Shown here: positions 48,380 through 59,389 of the stretch, piece by piece | How positions within the stretch are numbered: the stretch's first letter is position 1 | Layout of the letters: each line of letters opens with the position of its first letter | Position numbers and translations under genes: made by a program | From: Arcuatula senhousia | Taxonomy: Eukaryota; Mollusca; Bivalvia; Mytilida; Mytilidae | Assembly: GCA_963971305.1 (NCBI GenBank) | Contig: OZ020303.1 | Span: forward strand, 43,202,106-43,266,105 | Direction of reading: 5' to 3' | DNA: 64,000 nucleotides | Notes under the pieces: model-generated | The model's database searches: none | What the model was told of the DNA's origin: nothing | What the model saw: the letters and a program-made list of their open reading frames with translations, nothing else

Positions 48380-48790
48380 GGAGGACTTTCAAACTGGGGC
48401 AGGCAACATTTTTCTCTATTTTCTAAAACTAAACAATATCTTTTCACCTTTAAAGGACCATAACCCTTTTAAGGGGCCAGCTGACAATTTTGACTCAAAA
48501 ATCAATTTGTAGATCTCAATGAGCTTCACAATTTTCAGTTTTCAAGATAAAGTCCAAATAAATGTGAGAATAGTCAAATTTGACGATTAAGGGAAAAAAA
48601 CTCTTACAAGGAGTTGCCCCACAACTTTGACACTACGGGGAGTTTTGAAGAGCTTTTGATGCTGGAGAAGGAAGGATGCCTCGGATTTTTTCTATTTCTT
48701 ATACTTTTTGAGCAATCAGGCAAAAACTATGGTCCGACCCACCTGTTCTATTTCTAACAATGGCAGCCATGTCAGGTGAGCTAAAAAACG
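48380..48790. repeat. Decayed tail of a GGTGAGCT cassette
   Basis: It aligns in order with the last unit of cassette B: agatctcaatgagctt, caaggagt, agcttttgatgctg, cttatactttttgag, atggtccgacccacctgttctatt. It ends tgtcaggtgagctaaaaa. It lacks the microsatellite and much of the unit. Confidence 0.7.
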
Positions 48791-50814
48791 AAACACGCAT
48801 TGATTGTGTAACAAAGTCTTGAATATCCCCATTAATTAGATTCGAGTGAAGGATCAGCAACCTAATGGACACACAGACGGACACCTCTCTTCATATAATA
48901 TATTCAACACTTTTTAAAGAAAGAAATATACATTTCAATTAGTTCTCACCTTTTTAAAAATAATTAAAAAGACATAATAATTTACACGCACTAAACTGTT
49001 TTGAACATTGAACAACTATGCAACATACATAATTTTAAAACTGTATACATATTAGCTTATTAGCTTTTAGTAAATAAGCACAACATGCATCTGCTCAGTG
49101 TTGTACAATGCTCAGTAAGCTAAAGAGCAAAAATTGAGTGGTATACATGTACATGTATGTGCAACGGCTGTTTTTAGCAATGTTGTGAGGTCGATTAAAG
49201 CCCGGGATACAATATGTCACGTTTATACATTTGTAGGCCTTTCAAAACTTCGCGTATAAACTTTTTTTTTGTCATTTAACGTCTTATTCCTTTCTCGTGC
49301 GTGGAATCCGCATGGCAAGTAGGCCAGCAGTAGCGGTAAGCCTGTTTACCAAGAAGCACCCAGTACCTTGATTATGATTCGGGGTGCATTGCCAGCATGG
49401 CGAATGGGATTGGCGGTCTAGGTGGTTGGATGGGGTAGCCATGCAATTTAGCATGTAAAAGAGGAAATAAAAGAATAGTGTTTTAGGGTAACCACTTTAA
49501 AAGGTAAAGTCGTATGAACTGAAGAACTGTTTTTTCCCTTATTTTCAAAGTAGTGAAACTGCTGGTCATGCATGTAAAATGCTGAAAATGTTGATGATGG
49601 ATAGTCACACGTAGTGGCTCCGACTAAGCTAAACGTTGGACCACTTGACAAAGTGGTGTACGACTCCCGATAAAACAAAATGTATGAAACCTTTTCATAC
49701 TTCGTAGTATAAGCTGCATGCTAAAATTCGTTACGTTTCACAAGTTATGATATCCGATTTATCTATGTGATTCAATTTAGATTCTTTTCTCCGTAAATCT
49801 TTTCACCGCGTTTGGGTTACAGACAATACAATCAAAACATCTGTGTCGCGGTATGCGTGTGTGATGGTTTGGACGTGAAGTACACGCAATTACTCGTTCG
49901 TCACGTTCGTCAAGTTGATAGGCATTGGAATACGTTTTATTAAAAGCGTAAATAATAATACGAAAAAAATATGTGGATGGCGTATTATGTAACTGTGAGC
50001 TTGAATCAGGCAAGCATTACATGTATATACATGAAAACGATTAATTTTCTCTTCTTCTCTTTAATCTAACCTAGACAAATCAGCGGACACAAGTGTATGC
50101 AAACAAATATCTTGAAATTCGCTCTTTTTGTGCTGCTAAAATGTCTAACTTGTAAAAAATTGTTACATCGTTTTTAAATATTGAAAGATGTAACAACAAT
50201 TGCACCTGAAAGAAATAAATTCATATATCTTCAAATGAACGAGATCTTTTCAGTGTAATAGTTTTAATAGTTCCAAGAAAGATGTCATTTGTCTGATACA
50301 TGTTTCAAATACAAGAAAATGGATAAAGATGATAAAAATAATGTGCACCTAATATAGAAGAAAGACGCGAAACTAGTAAAATTTACTTTTAAGTCATAAT
50401 ACCAAGAATATGAAATATAAATACAAGTTACATGGGATAACGGTATTTACAGTGTACCATAAAGTTTTTCAAATTTAATATGGTCATTTCTAAACCAATT
50501 TAGAAGACAGGAACAGAGCGACCATTGGGGAAAAGAAACGTCAGAAGTCCGAAAGGGCAAGAGCCAGATGATGCGAAAGAGAACAACACGATGAAAAACA
50601 ACAACAAAAAACAAATATACGTATTATCTATCGATTTCGAAGCTCACCTCGTTATGCATTATTGTCACTAAGCAAGAATTGACTCTAACTTTCAAAAATT
50701 TAGGTGCTCAATTAATGCAAAAAGAGGTCACAGCCAGCATCTGAAGCATATGTCTTGCTAATCATCTCTAGGTGGCACCTACCATACCACTTTAAATGAT
50801 GTGATACTTGTTAA

Positions 50815-51900
50815 TAAGCAGGAATGGAGTTTAACCATTCTTCTGTAAGTGGTCATCCATGCGGAAAATAAAGGTCACAACCATCATCTGAAGCATGCAT
50901 TGTGCTAAGCATCACTAAGAGCACTTACCATACCAATATGATTGATGTGGCACTTGTCAGTAAGTGGGAATGGACTTAAACATTCATTTTATGTGGTCAT
51001 GCATGCGGAAAATATAGGTCAGAGCCAGCATCTGAAGCCTGCATTGTGCTTAGCATCACTAGATGCACATACCATACCAATATGGTTGATGTGGCACTTG
51101 TCAGTAAGCAGGGATGGAGTTTAAACATTCTTCTGTGAGTGGTCATCCATGCGGAAAATATAGGTCACAGCCGTCATCCGAAGCATGCATTGTGCTTAGC
51201 ATCACTAGATGCACCAACGTTAACCATACCAATATTATTGATGTCAAGGAATGGAGTTTCACCATTCTTATGTATGTGGTCATCCATGTGGAAAATTTAA
51301 GTCACAGCCAGCATCCGAAGCATGCACTGTGCTAAGCATCACTAGGTGCACAACATACCAATATCATAGTTGTGACACTAGTCAGTAAACAAGAACGTAC
51401 TTTAACCATTCTTCTGTAAGGGGTCATTTATTCGGAAAATATAGGTCATAGCTACCATCCGAAGCATGCATTGTGCTTAGCATCACTAGATGCACCTACC
51501 ATACCAATATCATTGATGTGGCACTTGTCAATAAGCGTGTATGGATCTTAACCCTTCTTCTCTAAGTGGCCATCCAGGCGAAAGTTATAGATCACAGCCA
51601 GCATCCGAAGCATGCATTGTGCTCAGCATCACTAGGTGCACCATCAATACCAATATCATTGATGTCGCACTCGTCAGTAAGCAGGAATGGACTTTAACTA
51701 TTCTTCTGTAAGTGGTCATCCATGCGAAAAATATAGATCGCAGCCAGCATCCGAAACATGCTTTGTGCTTAGCATATCACTAGTTGCACCATCCATACAA
51801 ATATCATTGATGTGGCACTTGTCAGAAAGCGTGTATGGATCTTACCCATTCTTCTGTATGTGGGAGCGGACGACGACGCAAACACCGACGCTTACACCGA
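50815..51900. repeat. ~145-bp tandem array, about 7.5 copies
   Basis: The marker 'ggtcatccatgcgg' or a variant recurs near 50851, 50995, 51141, 51278, 51422, 51568 and 51713. Each unit also has 'gcatcactaggtgcacc' and 'gatgtggcacttgtcagtaag'. It ends at a GACGAC / ACCGACGC microsatellite (51865-51905). Short open frames are repeat artefacts. Confidence 0.8.
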
Positions 51901-52837
51901 CGCCGGGGTATTACATTACATCAGGACATAATAAGTTGAACGCTCAAGATAAATTCTAATAAAAAATAAACAAAAAAGAACGGCCCAATGTATCACCGTA
52001 GGAATATGATAAGATGAGAAGCTCGGAAAATAAAACGAATAAATTGTTATATTCCATAAGCTTTAGCAGACAGATTGGTACTGCACATGCAGATACTTCT
52101 TAATATGTAAAGTTTATTAAAAGTTACAACGATACTCCATAAAGATCTTAATTCTCTTTATCCATTGTGGTTTTATTAAAAATTACCGTTTGTATATAAT
52201 GTTTGTTGTGTGGCGCTATTATCTTCTATTTTATATTTTATTGATGCTTTAGAATTACTGAATCTTCATTATGATATAGACAACAATATCTTAACAGGTA
52301 TACTTGATAATGTTATGGAAAACTGACATCTTCGTAACGTTATGGAAAACTGGTAATTTGTTAATGTTATGGAAAACTAATTCATCTCTGTAACGTTATG
52401 GAAATGGTATCTTCGTAACGTTATGAAAAACTGGTATTTTTGTAATGTTATATGGAAAACTGGTACCTTCGTAATGTTATTGAAAACTGGTACCTTCGTA
52501 ATGTTATTGAAAACTGGTACTTATAAACGTTATGAAAAATAATACCTTCTTAAAGTTCAGAATTGCTTTAATTAAGAATCAGAAAAGAAAAAAAAATATT
52601 GTTACGGAAAACTGATAACCTGACTATATCGCGTTCTTTCAACCAAACTATTTATGTGTAAACAATCATTAATGCATCATTGTGATAGAGTTATCTTGTC
52701 TTTTAGTTTTGTTAACAAAAAAGTAAAAATAGGAAACACAGTGCTGTTTCGCGTGTCCAAATTTTGTTAACAAAATTTGTAAAATATTCACTGCAAGTTG
52801 ACTCAGTAATGCAAGTCGACAAAATAATGTGTTTTGT

Positions 52838-53508
52838 CCCATAATGTTATCGTTCAGACCCAGAGGATAAGCTGTTTGTAATTTTTTAATCCATTCCAGT
52901 TCTGCAAGTCGTCTCAACTTGCAAAACTCTCGTTTACTAGATTTGGAGTCTTTTTGAATAATTTCTAGGGGTTGAACCCTGACGTATTTAAGGTTATGGT
53001 TGTGTTTATGAAAATGTTGGTATAAGAGACATTTGTACTTTTTATAGCGGCGAAAGCGATATAGATGTTCCGATGTTCTTTTGGACAAATATCTACCGGT
53101 TTCCCCTACATACTGGATATTACAACCAGGTTTGTATCATGTTATTAAATAAATTAAGTTATTGGTGCGTCAGTTAACATCTTGATCCAGATTTATAGAG
53201 AATTTGCGGCCGTTAATAGTTGATTTCACAGTGGTGTCTCTGATTAGTATTTTACATGTCTGTCATTTAGAAGCACCACAGGGTGAAATTTTAGGATATC
53301 CACGATAAGAGTTATTAAAAGTTGTACCGGTTATTTTATTTGAGGGTTGATTTTTAGTAATTAACGTTTGAAAAGTGGGATTGGAATTATGTCGAGTGTT
53401 GTAAGTGTGGCTTGAATTAACATTTGGAGGAGGTATGGCACTGTGAGGTGTGGATATCCTAGTAAAGGGTTTGTTATTTAAATATCTTTTTCCGTTTCGT
53501 AAAATCAT
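52838..53508 (-). CDS. Naiad GIY-YIG endonuclease domain with three in-frame TGA
   Basis: From ATG 53508 the frame reads a Ser/Thr/Asn-rich leader, then CGASK-TGA-QTCKIL (TGA 53265-53263), a spacer, DVN-TGA-RTNNLIYLIT-TGA-YKPGCNIQYVGETGR (TGAs 53172-53170 and 53139-53137). It continues LSKRTSEHLYRFRRY, LLYQHFHKHNH and LEWIKKLQTAYPLGLND to the insertion. IYLIT...QYVGETGR is the GIY-YIG core; the Arg in SKR and the Glu in ELEWI are the expected catalytic positions. No TAA or TAG interrupts the frame, and all three TGAs sit where related PLE nucleases have zinc-binding or conserved Cys. Either the TGAs encode selenocysteine or the copy has taken three nonsense hits at Cys codons. Confidence 0.8.
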
Positions 53509-54053
53509 GATTATGTGTCGTTAGGAGAGAACCGAATGTCCAATGACAAAATAGGGACGGCATGAAAACAAATGTATTAACAGAAAAAAATAATGAAATA
53601 GTACCACGGACTAAATCTTCCTACTAAAACTACCAATGATTCCCGACAAGCTCATTTGAAACGCAACAACAAAAACACAAAAAACAGGGATTAGAAGTAA
53701 AAGTAGGAACACTTAGAAGACCATAGAATAGGGCAACAAAAATTAAGTTGAAGGTCAATGGAAGGGAGATTCAAATATGAAAGCTATCTCGTGTACAAGT
53801 ATACCATCATGAAAATATAAAAGAGCATACACCTCAAGCACGGGGATACGTTCAACTGCATCCACACAGCACATGAGACAAACTCTGCAAAAAATATACG
53901 ATATTGAGATATTACCTCAAATATTAATTTGGCTCATGTTAAGTCTGCTATTAGATTTTTAACTTCTTAAATCTACTTAAACAATTAAAGTACAGTCATC
54001 AGTGTCAAATAATTAAGTGCTACATGCAGTTTCTCTCATTTATTCCTTTTCGT

Positions 54054-54090
54054 ACATATATATATATATATATATACATGTATATATAAC
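54054..54090. repeat. (TA)n microsatellite
   Basis: A run of TA dinucleotides continues into acatgtatatata. It lies in otherwise unassigned sequence (53510-55080) with no gene I can support. Confidence 0.8.
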
Positions 54091-55084
54091 GTTATACGTA
54101 GGTCTGTGTAACAGGACAACAGTTTTTTTTTTAGTTTTTTTTAAGTTTTTTTTTTGGTTCATAATAACTTTCTAGTGCTAGTGCTTTAGAACCCTAGCTG
54201 TGATACTAACTGTGTTTGCAACCATATGAACTCAAGTCCTTTATAGATAGTGCTTATTAATATATTAAGCTATTGACAATCTGCTTCATTAGTGCTTTAA
54301 GTGTTAGAAGACGTTGATGGTGCTCTGCTTAGAACTTTTGATAAACTATATGAGTATAGTGCTATATGCATGACTGTGATATAACTGTATATGGTTAACT
54401 TTTTGCTGCACTGAATAATTGTGTACATATAGTTCCGTCTGTCCCAGCAATGGTAAAGGCGAAGATTTTTAATAGAAGTATGGACTTCTCACAACGAGCA
54501 GTGTATACATAGGTGGTGGGTTCGTGTGATGGATGTCTGCTTCAAACCTCACCAGTACTCTGGATAGAAATGGCAAATTGGCGTACCTACTGGTGATTCA
54601 CGTATTCACATTTTATCATTTTATGTTTTTACCCTGCACATCCACGACAGTAGCTTATCCGTACAGTTGCTCTGTATACGCTGAACAGCGGTACTCCAGA
54701 CATTGGAGGAACGAATTTTACAGAAAGAAAGAAAAATATAAAAAGATATAGCTATCTGTACATGCTGTATGTTAGAATATACAGGTCCATTCGACACATA
54801 AATGATTTAGCTAATTAATCAAGTACTACCTTGTTGGCTTTTAATAATGTCAAGGAGCTGCTCAAAACCAGACAGGTATAGTAATTGAAAAACCCACAAA
54901 AAAACAACACAAAAAAACAGAAACTAAGACAATTAGTATTCATTTTAACAAGTCCGTAAAATGAATAAATTCCAAGATCTTAACACACAGATAATCAGTG
55001 ATCAATTAACTTCTCTCCTGTAATAAAAGGCATGCACAAGTGACTATCCAACCCTCAGTGAAATATTTACAAGGCACCAGGTCC

Positions 55085-56163
55085 TGAAAACAAGAATACT
55101 TCGTTAAAACTGTTGCTTCAGATATGTCATCACTATTCTCAATTTTTTGTCCAAGCCTCTATAGACCAAAGTCAATTAACAACTGACTGGAAGAACGTCA
55201 ACATCGTCAGAAACAGCACCTGTTTACTCAGGCGTGCCACAGGGGAGTGTACTTGGACCTCTCATATTCTTATTATTCAATGACTTGTCAGAATATGTAA
55301 CATCCTCAACTTACGACTGTTCGCCGACGATTGTGTACTCTACCACCAAATAAAAAAACGAAGAACATTCAAAAGCTCTCCAGAGAGACCTTGATGGACT
55401 CAAAGGGAGGCAGACTGGCAGTTGCAATTCCATCCACAGAAATGCCAAATGATTAGTGTAAACACCAAAAGAAATCCCTTCAAAGTACCATACAACATCC
55501 ACGGCCACATACTGGAAGAATTTGATTCCTCAAAATAACTTGGAGTGACCATCCACAAAAGTTGGAACCAGCACATCAACATCACGAAGAAGGCAAACTC
55601 CACCAGAGCATTCCTACAGCGAAAAATCAGAAGCTGCCATAAAGATACAAAAAAAACTATGCTACCAGACACTGGTCTGGCCAATTGTGCAATGCTCGAG
55701 CACAATCTGGGACCGACTATCTAAAGAAAACATAAACAAACTAGAAGCCATACAACGACGCTCAGCCAGAATTGTGGTGAATGACTACAGACTGAAGAAC
55801 CTGTAGCGTAGCATCCATGCTGCAATAGCTCATCTGGACTATCCTATATATACATGAAAGAAGAGCTAAGAACAAAGCCATTATGTTCTTCCGTATAGCA
55901 CAGGGCCTAATTGCAATACCTACAGTGCACCTTCATTCTATGACAACAACAGCTAAGGTCACAGATTCTTGGTACCATTCGCAAGAACTCTAGTATATCG
56001 CCACTCATATTTCACAGACACCATCAGGACTGGACTTCCACAGTCACTAGTTAGATGCACCACCCTGGAAGCTTTCAGTGAGGATGTGCAAGAGGTCCAG
56101 CTTCGATGGATGTGTTCAGATGTTTTTAACCAGTTTTTAAAGAACTGTAAATATCAGCACTGA
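55085..56163 (+). pseudogene. Degenerate CR1/Jockey-like LINE reverse transcriptase
   Basis: Frames broken by shifts and stops read DWKNVNIV (about 55190), then, after an apparent internal deletion, YSGVPQGSVLGPLIFLL (about 55225), RLFADDCVLYHQIK (about 55315; the DD is the catalytic pair), DWQLQFHPQKCQMI-like, KYLGVTIHKSWNQHI and LEAIQRRSARIVVNDY. The last part, LVRCTTLEAFSEDVQE, ends in a stop at 56161. The order and spacing are those of a non-LTR retrotransposon RT and C-terminal region. It is dead. Confidence 0.82.
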
Positions 56164-56555
56164 TGTTTTTCTAACATTAAGATCGAACCTGAACCACGTC
56201 TAAAATACTCTATACGAGGGCTGAACTTTAATAACTTTTTTAAACCATCTGAAAGCTTAATTTCAGAAAGTCTATTCATATCTAAATCCAAAGACTCATT
56301 GTTATTAGAATGATTTTTATGTTAAAATCTGTTTCTGTATGTTTTAAGTTACAAGAGACAATTAAATCGTAAATGTAATGTGAATAAATGAATATACAAT
56401 TTGAAAAACAGCTCCGTGTAATCAAAAACGAGTCACGGTCAGCTTCTTTATTTTTGACAACCTGAACCATTAAAGTATTCTCCAATAGTACAGCAAACAG
56501 CACAAAGGCTGTGTCTTTCCTTTCATGGTCAAAACCACCTGATGTAACAAAGGGA

Positions 56556-56860
56556 GCAGGGTGACCAATTGGCTAGTATACTAGATTTTAAATCACAGGT
56601 CGACATGTCTGTGGGTTAGAGCCTTACGTGTGTGGGTTCACCGATTCTCCATCTTGGAATATCGGTGTTTCCTCCCATACAAGCCTGAAGACCAAGCAAG
56701 GGCATATGTTGGCCAACTGGCCTATGGAGCCGTTAATCTCGCCATTTTCCAAAAGCTTTTCAGATGTTCATTTTTGACTGTGTTCACATTAATGTCATTA
56801 TGATGTGTATTCATCGACGTTAAATAGACCTTATATATAACTTTACCTTTTTACCTTTAA
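56556..56860 (+). mobile_element. tRNA-derived SINE
   Basis: gtgaccaattggctagtata is box A-like and gggttagagcc is box B-like, spaced about 60 bases as in a tRNA gene. The intervening 'ctagattttaaatcacaggtcgac' resembles a decayed anticodon/variable arm. A non-tRNA body follows and ends 'gacgttaaatagacc', then a simple AT-rich tail. Confidence 0.6.
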
Positions 56861-57104
56861 AACATTAAGAATTTTGAAATCTTGCACAAGGCTGAAGCCA
56901 AAGTAAGAAACTTCAAAGTAGCCGAAAGAACGTTTATCGAAAGACGTTTTTGCATTCAGACTGAAATGAAAGAACTCTAGACAATGGGAAGAGCGGTATA
57001 AATCATTAATAACAGTATCACGGGAAGTTTTGTCCCTTTGTGTCCTTTCAATATATTTAGGCCGAATTTGGCCATCTACATTAGAATCATATCAAATTAT
57101 ATGA

Positions 57105-57370
57105 GGCAGGTTAAACCTGTGACGCTCCCGAAGTTACAATTAATTTTATACAATTTGTTTGATTTCGAAAATAAAAACAAACTAGCTTTTCTTGTGGGTT
57201 ACGCATGAGTTTAATGACGTTTAAAATTTTCAAAGTGAAAAGCGTTAAAAAGACGTCGACTGTTCGGGAAAACAAGCATGCTCAACCGGACGTTGAAGGA
57301 AAATTCAGCTCATAGTACAACTAAAATATTGACATTGAGTCTACCATAATTGCTCCCTTCGGGAGCGTAT
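57105..57370. mobile_element. ACGCTCCCGAAG MITE, copy 2
   Basis: It is the reverse-orientation relative of 30609-30867: GGCAGGTTAAACCTGTGACGCTCCCGA at the left, GCTCCCTTCGGGAGCGTAT at the right. The same internal blocks are present (aacaaactagctttt, ggacgttgaaggaaaattc). Confidence 0.72.
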
Positions 57371-57444
57371 CATGTGCTTTTCCGCACTGAGTTTACTAAG
57401 GCTCATATACCAGCTGTTAAAAAAGGAAAGATACTAATTCTGAA

Positions 57445-57640
57445 TAAAGGTAATAACAAAACTACCGAACTTGAATGATCAATCTCATAGTCTAGAGAAA
57501 ATGACAAAAAACGAATCAGTCATACCGGAGAACTGGTGGATCGCAATGGTCCTGACTTGGTACAGGCATTTCAAACGAAATGGTGGGTTAAACCATGCAG
57601 GTTTTATGGCGCCAAACCTCCCTCTTCCACTGCCATCTTC
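57445..57640 (-). mobile_element. PLE 3' UTR fragment
   Basis: It matches the 3' UTR of the PLE fragment at 15593-15900 on the opposite strand (ggtaataacaaaactaccga..., gatcgcaatggtcctgac, tggtacaggcatttcaaac). No coding part remains. Confidence 0.78.
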
Positions 57641-57878
57641 AAGTCCATAATATATATAATTACATTGAATAGTGTGACACTGTAAAACTTGCTTAACCCC
57701 TAATATATAGTTACGTAAAATAGTGTGACACTGTAAAATGTTCTTGGAATTAGGTTTTTATAAGTTTTTAATAGATCATGTAGGATATGAAAATTATCAT
57801 GAAAAAAATACAGAAGCTTTTGTCTGGAACTTTGTTGTAATTTTTATTTGAGAGAAACACAAAACCAGAAGAATAAAA

Positions 57879-58171
57879 GATCGCAATGGTCCTGACTTGG
57901 TACAGGCACTTCCAAAGAAGTGGTGGGTTAAACCACGCCAAACCTCCCTCTTCCATTGCGATCTTAGGATCCGGTAATGACCATAGAACACAACATAGTT
58001 GTGAGACACAATAGGGATATTGAGGTGATCATCTCAGTACAGCAGACCAGTCAAACACTAATTAAAACAATTAACTATCATATCTTTTAACTCAATTTTG
58101 AACTTTTCTACTAGTGGCTGATAACGAAGAAAGAATTTTTTTGGTGATCGTATGAGACGTATTTTCTTATA
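57879..58171 (-). mobile_element. PLE fragment, last RT codons and 3' UTR
   Basis: It is a second minus-strand copy of the family at 15285-15900. It covers the final ~30 RT codons, the TAG and most of the 3' UTR. It ends abruptly near 58171, which is the 5'-truncation typical of retrotransposition. Confidence 0.78.
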
Positions 58172-58447
58172 GTGAGTGTATGAAACTCTAAGGCAACTCA
58201 TCAGTTGAATTGATGCATGAAACATACAATCAATGATGTATTGAATAAATACCCATTATACTACTCAAAGGGCGAGTACTAGTATAAGGCCAAAAAGAAT
58301 CTGTATATCAAGTTTTCAAAACCGTAGTTGCTGAGGATTTTTTGGCGTAGTTGCTGAGGATTTTTTGGCTTTTACTGGAACGGCATCTGCATCACAGATT
58401 GCTCTAGGAAGTTACAAAAATTAAAAACTGAAACAGGTTGGTTACAT

Positions 58448-58489
58448 CATAGACCTGTATTAAAAAATATTCTAACATACAGGTCTATG
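58448..58489. mobile_element. 42-bp minimal CATAGACCTGTAT hairpin element
   Basis: CATAGACCTGTAT and ATACAGGTCTATG lie only 16 bases apart. They are flanked by GTTACAT (58441-58447) and GTAACAT (58490-58496), a 7-bp duplication with one change. The ends match the 535-bp element at 29540-30074. Confidence 0.65.
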
Positions 58490-59279
58490 GTAACATGGGT
58501 TATTTATTCTATGTTGTTTGGGAATCATATATAATGTTTGGCAAGTCTCTTTTTTATTAAATCACATTGTTATTATTTTATCATTTGAATTTTTTCAATG
58601 CATAACGTGACGTTACCAAAATTGCAACAACTTTGACAGTTTTTGTCTCGTATCTTTATCTGGACATGATTGCTTAAAATTTTGGTTGGCTGTGTTTTAA
58701 AAGTAAGGTTTACTGTATTAATCCATACAGAAAGAATTTTAATATTTGATACATAAATGTCATAAAACAGATTTAAAGACACTCGGGAATGAGCCTAATT
58801 TACATCAAATTGCACATGGGAGTAAAAATTTTACTCCTTTAGATTTCTCATAAAAATCTTGCTATATATTTTGAAAGTAATTACTTTAATTTATTTCTAT
58901 TAAAAAATCCAATCAAGAAAAGGTATGTAAAAATTTTTTAAAGGCATTTTATGACTCCTGATCGGATTTTTAGACAATTGCACAGTATTTCCCTAAATAA
59001 GCTGTATAATTGTGTATTTTCTTGGTTGCAGCTATAACAACGGTATAGACATGCAAAGTCCGTTGTAAATGAAGCATTTACATCTTTTAAATATTTAAAA
59101 ACACTAAATGCAAACATAACTGACCTGAAAACAAAGTTAATTTGAAGTCTAAATTTATAGGTCTCCATTACGTCATATAGTGCGGACGTGATATAAAGCA
59201 CTTTTATTTTAGTTCCGGTTGAGATCTTGGAATATTAACTGCATGAATTTTGCTGTCTGAATAATTTTGCAACAAATCG

Positions 59280-59389
59280 ATGATACTTAGCAAAATGAAA
59301 AATATTCAACAATTGTCAAGATTTTCAACATCAACCAGAAGTCTTGTCTGTCGCACGGCAATTTTCAATGTGAAGCCATATTGCATAAG
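59280..59389 (+). CDS. First exon of a nuclear gene with mitochondrial presequence (partial)
   Basis: Two in-frame ATGs (59280, 59295) follow an upstream stop. The exon reads MKNIQQLSRFSTSTRSLVCR..., then VKPYCIR, and stops at a consensus donor AG|GTATGC. It is rich in Arg/Ser/Thr with no acidic residue and an RFSTST motif, typical of mitochondrial targeting peptides. Splicing to a 25-base candidate exon at 61846-61870 (strong pyrimidine tract and AG; donor GTATAA) keeps the frame. However, another frame of that exon reads RLFDARDEG, reminiscent of COX7A, and would need an extra exon in between. The rest of the gene is not visible. The product is unknown. Confidence 0.5.

Larger units (their letters stand above)
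36545..52834. mobile_element. 16.3 kb inverted-repeat element inserted in the Naiad
   Basis: The left arm (36545 to about 37100) and right arm (52834 to about 52270) are inverted copies. The outer ~73 bases are identical (start AACACATTATTTTGTCGAC), then diverge. Both arms carry a tandem minisatellite of about 25 bases of the type cagttttccataacrttacgaa. TGT flanks it at 36542-36544 and 52835-52837, with one extra T on the right. The interior is a patchwork of other repeats (CACTA-like element, cassettes, 145-bp tandem array). No transposase frame is seen. The superfamily is unknown. Confidence 0.68.
31533..53508 (-). mobile_element. Naiad-type Penelope-like retroelement, one copy split by two insertions
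   Basis: Read on the minus strand, it runs from 53508 (start of the nuclease part) to the 3' terminus CCACATCTCAATATCG near 31533. The parts are: GIY-YIG nuclease 53508-52838, insertion 52834-36545, linker 36541-36462, insertion 36459-34531, RT 34528-32189, then 3' UTR. At both insertions, removing the insert plus one target copy (TGT; TA) leaves the frame exactly continuous. N-terminal GIY-YIG, a CxC linker and C-terminal RT is the permuted order that defines Naiad/Chlamys-type PLEs. Three in-frame TGA codons lie in the nuclease part. The 5' end beyond 53508 is not defined. A scrap 'atacgatattgagat' at about 53894 matches the 3' terminus and may be a pseudo-LTR remnant. Confidence 0.8.

Noticed and set aside
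49280..49440. GC-richer patch with gtaagcctgtttaccaagaagcaccc
   Set aside because: It looks distinct from its surroundings, but no tRNA fold, exon or repeated partner in the window could be shown.
53137..53265. TGA codons as simple CpG decay of Arg CGA
   Set aside because: Related PLE nucleases have Cys, not Arg, at these sites, and no TAA or TAG accompanies them. Still the main alternative to recoding.
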